Assembly (NCBI GenBank): GCA_947464365.1 | Contig: CANHWS010000239.1 | Location: 1 to 5,301 of the forward strand | Origin: Cytophagaceae bacterium | Lineage (GTDB): Bacteria; Bacteroidota; Bacteroidia; Cytophagales; Flexibacteraceae | DNA length: 5,301 bases | Reading direction: 5' to 3' | Part shown: positions 5,088-5,301 of the stretch, piece after piece | Numbering within the stretch: the first letter of the stretch is position 1 | Layout: every line of letters begins with the position of its first letter | The notes under the pieces: model-generated | Databases searched by the model: none | The model's input: only the letters and a program-made list of their open reading frames with translations | What the model was told of the DNA's origin: nothing | Translations under genes and position numbers: made by a program

Positions 5088-5301
5088 TTAAGGGAACTGC
5101 CAAGTATAAGTCTGGCAAACTACCATGTTCGAGGTTACTGACCTTACAGTTGGCGAAAAGACAAATCCGCTAACCTGAGTCGCACGGAACGAATGAGTAC
5201 CAGCAGAAAGGATGTAGGAAACATTGGTGTTGCCTGACATTCGCCGTTCAAAAACGCCATCGATCTCTAAGTCGTAAGGATTGGAGCTATTATTATAGAT
5301 A
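5088..5301 (-). CDS. C-terminal part of a hypothetical protein, likely secreted or surface-exposed
   Basis: The minus strand is open from the window edge to a TAA at 5088-5090 and gives 70 codons (last full codon at 5298-5300); the start lies beyond the window. The fragment reads IYNNSSNPYDLEIDGVFERR at its beginning. It then passes through VSYILSAGTHSFRATQVSGF and ends CQTYTWQFP. Alternating hydrophobic residues, many Ser, Thr and Asn, and the pattern of 'YDLEIDG', a short turn, 'LSAGTHSFRA' suggest a beta-sandwich like PEGA-type or similar domains of small Bacteroidota lipoproteins. That resemblance is recalled from family style and not tested. A strong terminator follows, supporting a real gene end. 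There is one cysteine near the C-terminus. The N-terminal signal, if any, cannot be seen. Confidence 0.7.
   Translation of the reverse strand, partial: IYNNSSNPYDLEIDGVFERRMSGNTNVSYILSAGTHSFRATQVSGFVFSPTVRSVTSNMVVCQTYTWQFP

Overview
The window looks like an ordinary stretch of bacterial chromosome with balanced base composition. It holds five complete protein genes and one gene cut by the right edge. The organism is most likely a member of the Bacteroidota (Cytophagales-like). This is inferred from the style of the GNAT acetyltransferase (C-terminal GEGYVMDDYVM), a membrane-anchored diheme cytochrome c of a kind common there, generally weak or absent Shine-Dalgarno sequences, and a TATATTTG box resembling the Bacteroidota -7 consensus TAnnTTTG. 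None of these is decisive alone.

Layout. (1) 162-704, minus strand: a GNAT N-acetyltransferase. (2) 705-1170: a 466-base divergent intergenic region with a candidate promoter for the rightward genes and a leader that can be paired in alternative ways. (3) 1171-2175, plus: a membrane-anchored diheme cytochrome c. (4) 2176-2329: an intergenic stretch with degenerate 11-base tandem units, a G-quadruplex-type run of guanines and a small stem-loop. (5) 2330-3181, plus: a family-2 (GT-A) glycosyltransferase. (6) 3182-3366: an intergenic stretch with two successive stem-loops. (7) 3367-4524, plus: a GT-B glycosyltransferase. (8) 4525-4709: a convergent intergenic region with a perfect 7-bp hairpin. 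(9) 4710-5000, minus: a Phd/YefM-type antitoxin without a recognisable toxin partner. (10) 5088-5301, minus: the C-terminal end of a gene, followed by a clear rho-independent terminator at about 5022-5060. This partial gene came from direct reading of the minus strand.

How the genes relate. The two glycosyltransferases plausibly act together in making a surface polysaccharide or other glycan, although 185 bases with stem-loops separate them. The cytochrome, the acetyltransferase and the antitoxin have no evident functional link to them. I see no complete new defence or mobile system here: no CRISPR array, transposase, integrase, tRNA or rRNA. The most unusual material is in the non-coding gaps: the alternatively paired leader of the cytochrome gene, the 11-base-phased G-run array behind it, and the paired stem-loops between the glycosyltransferases.
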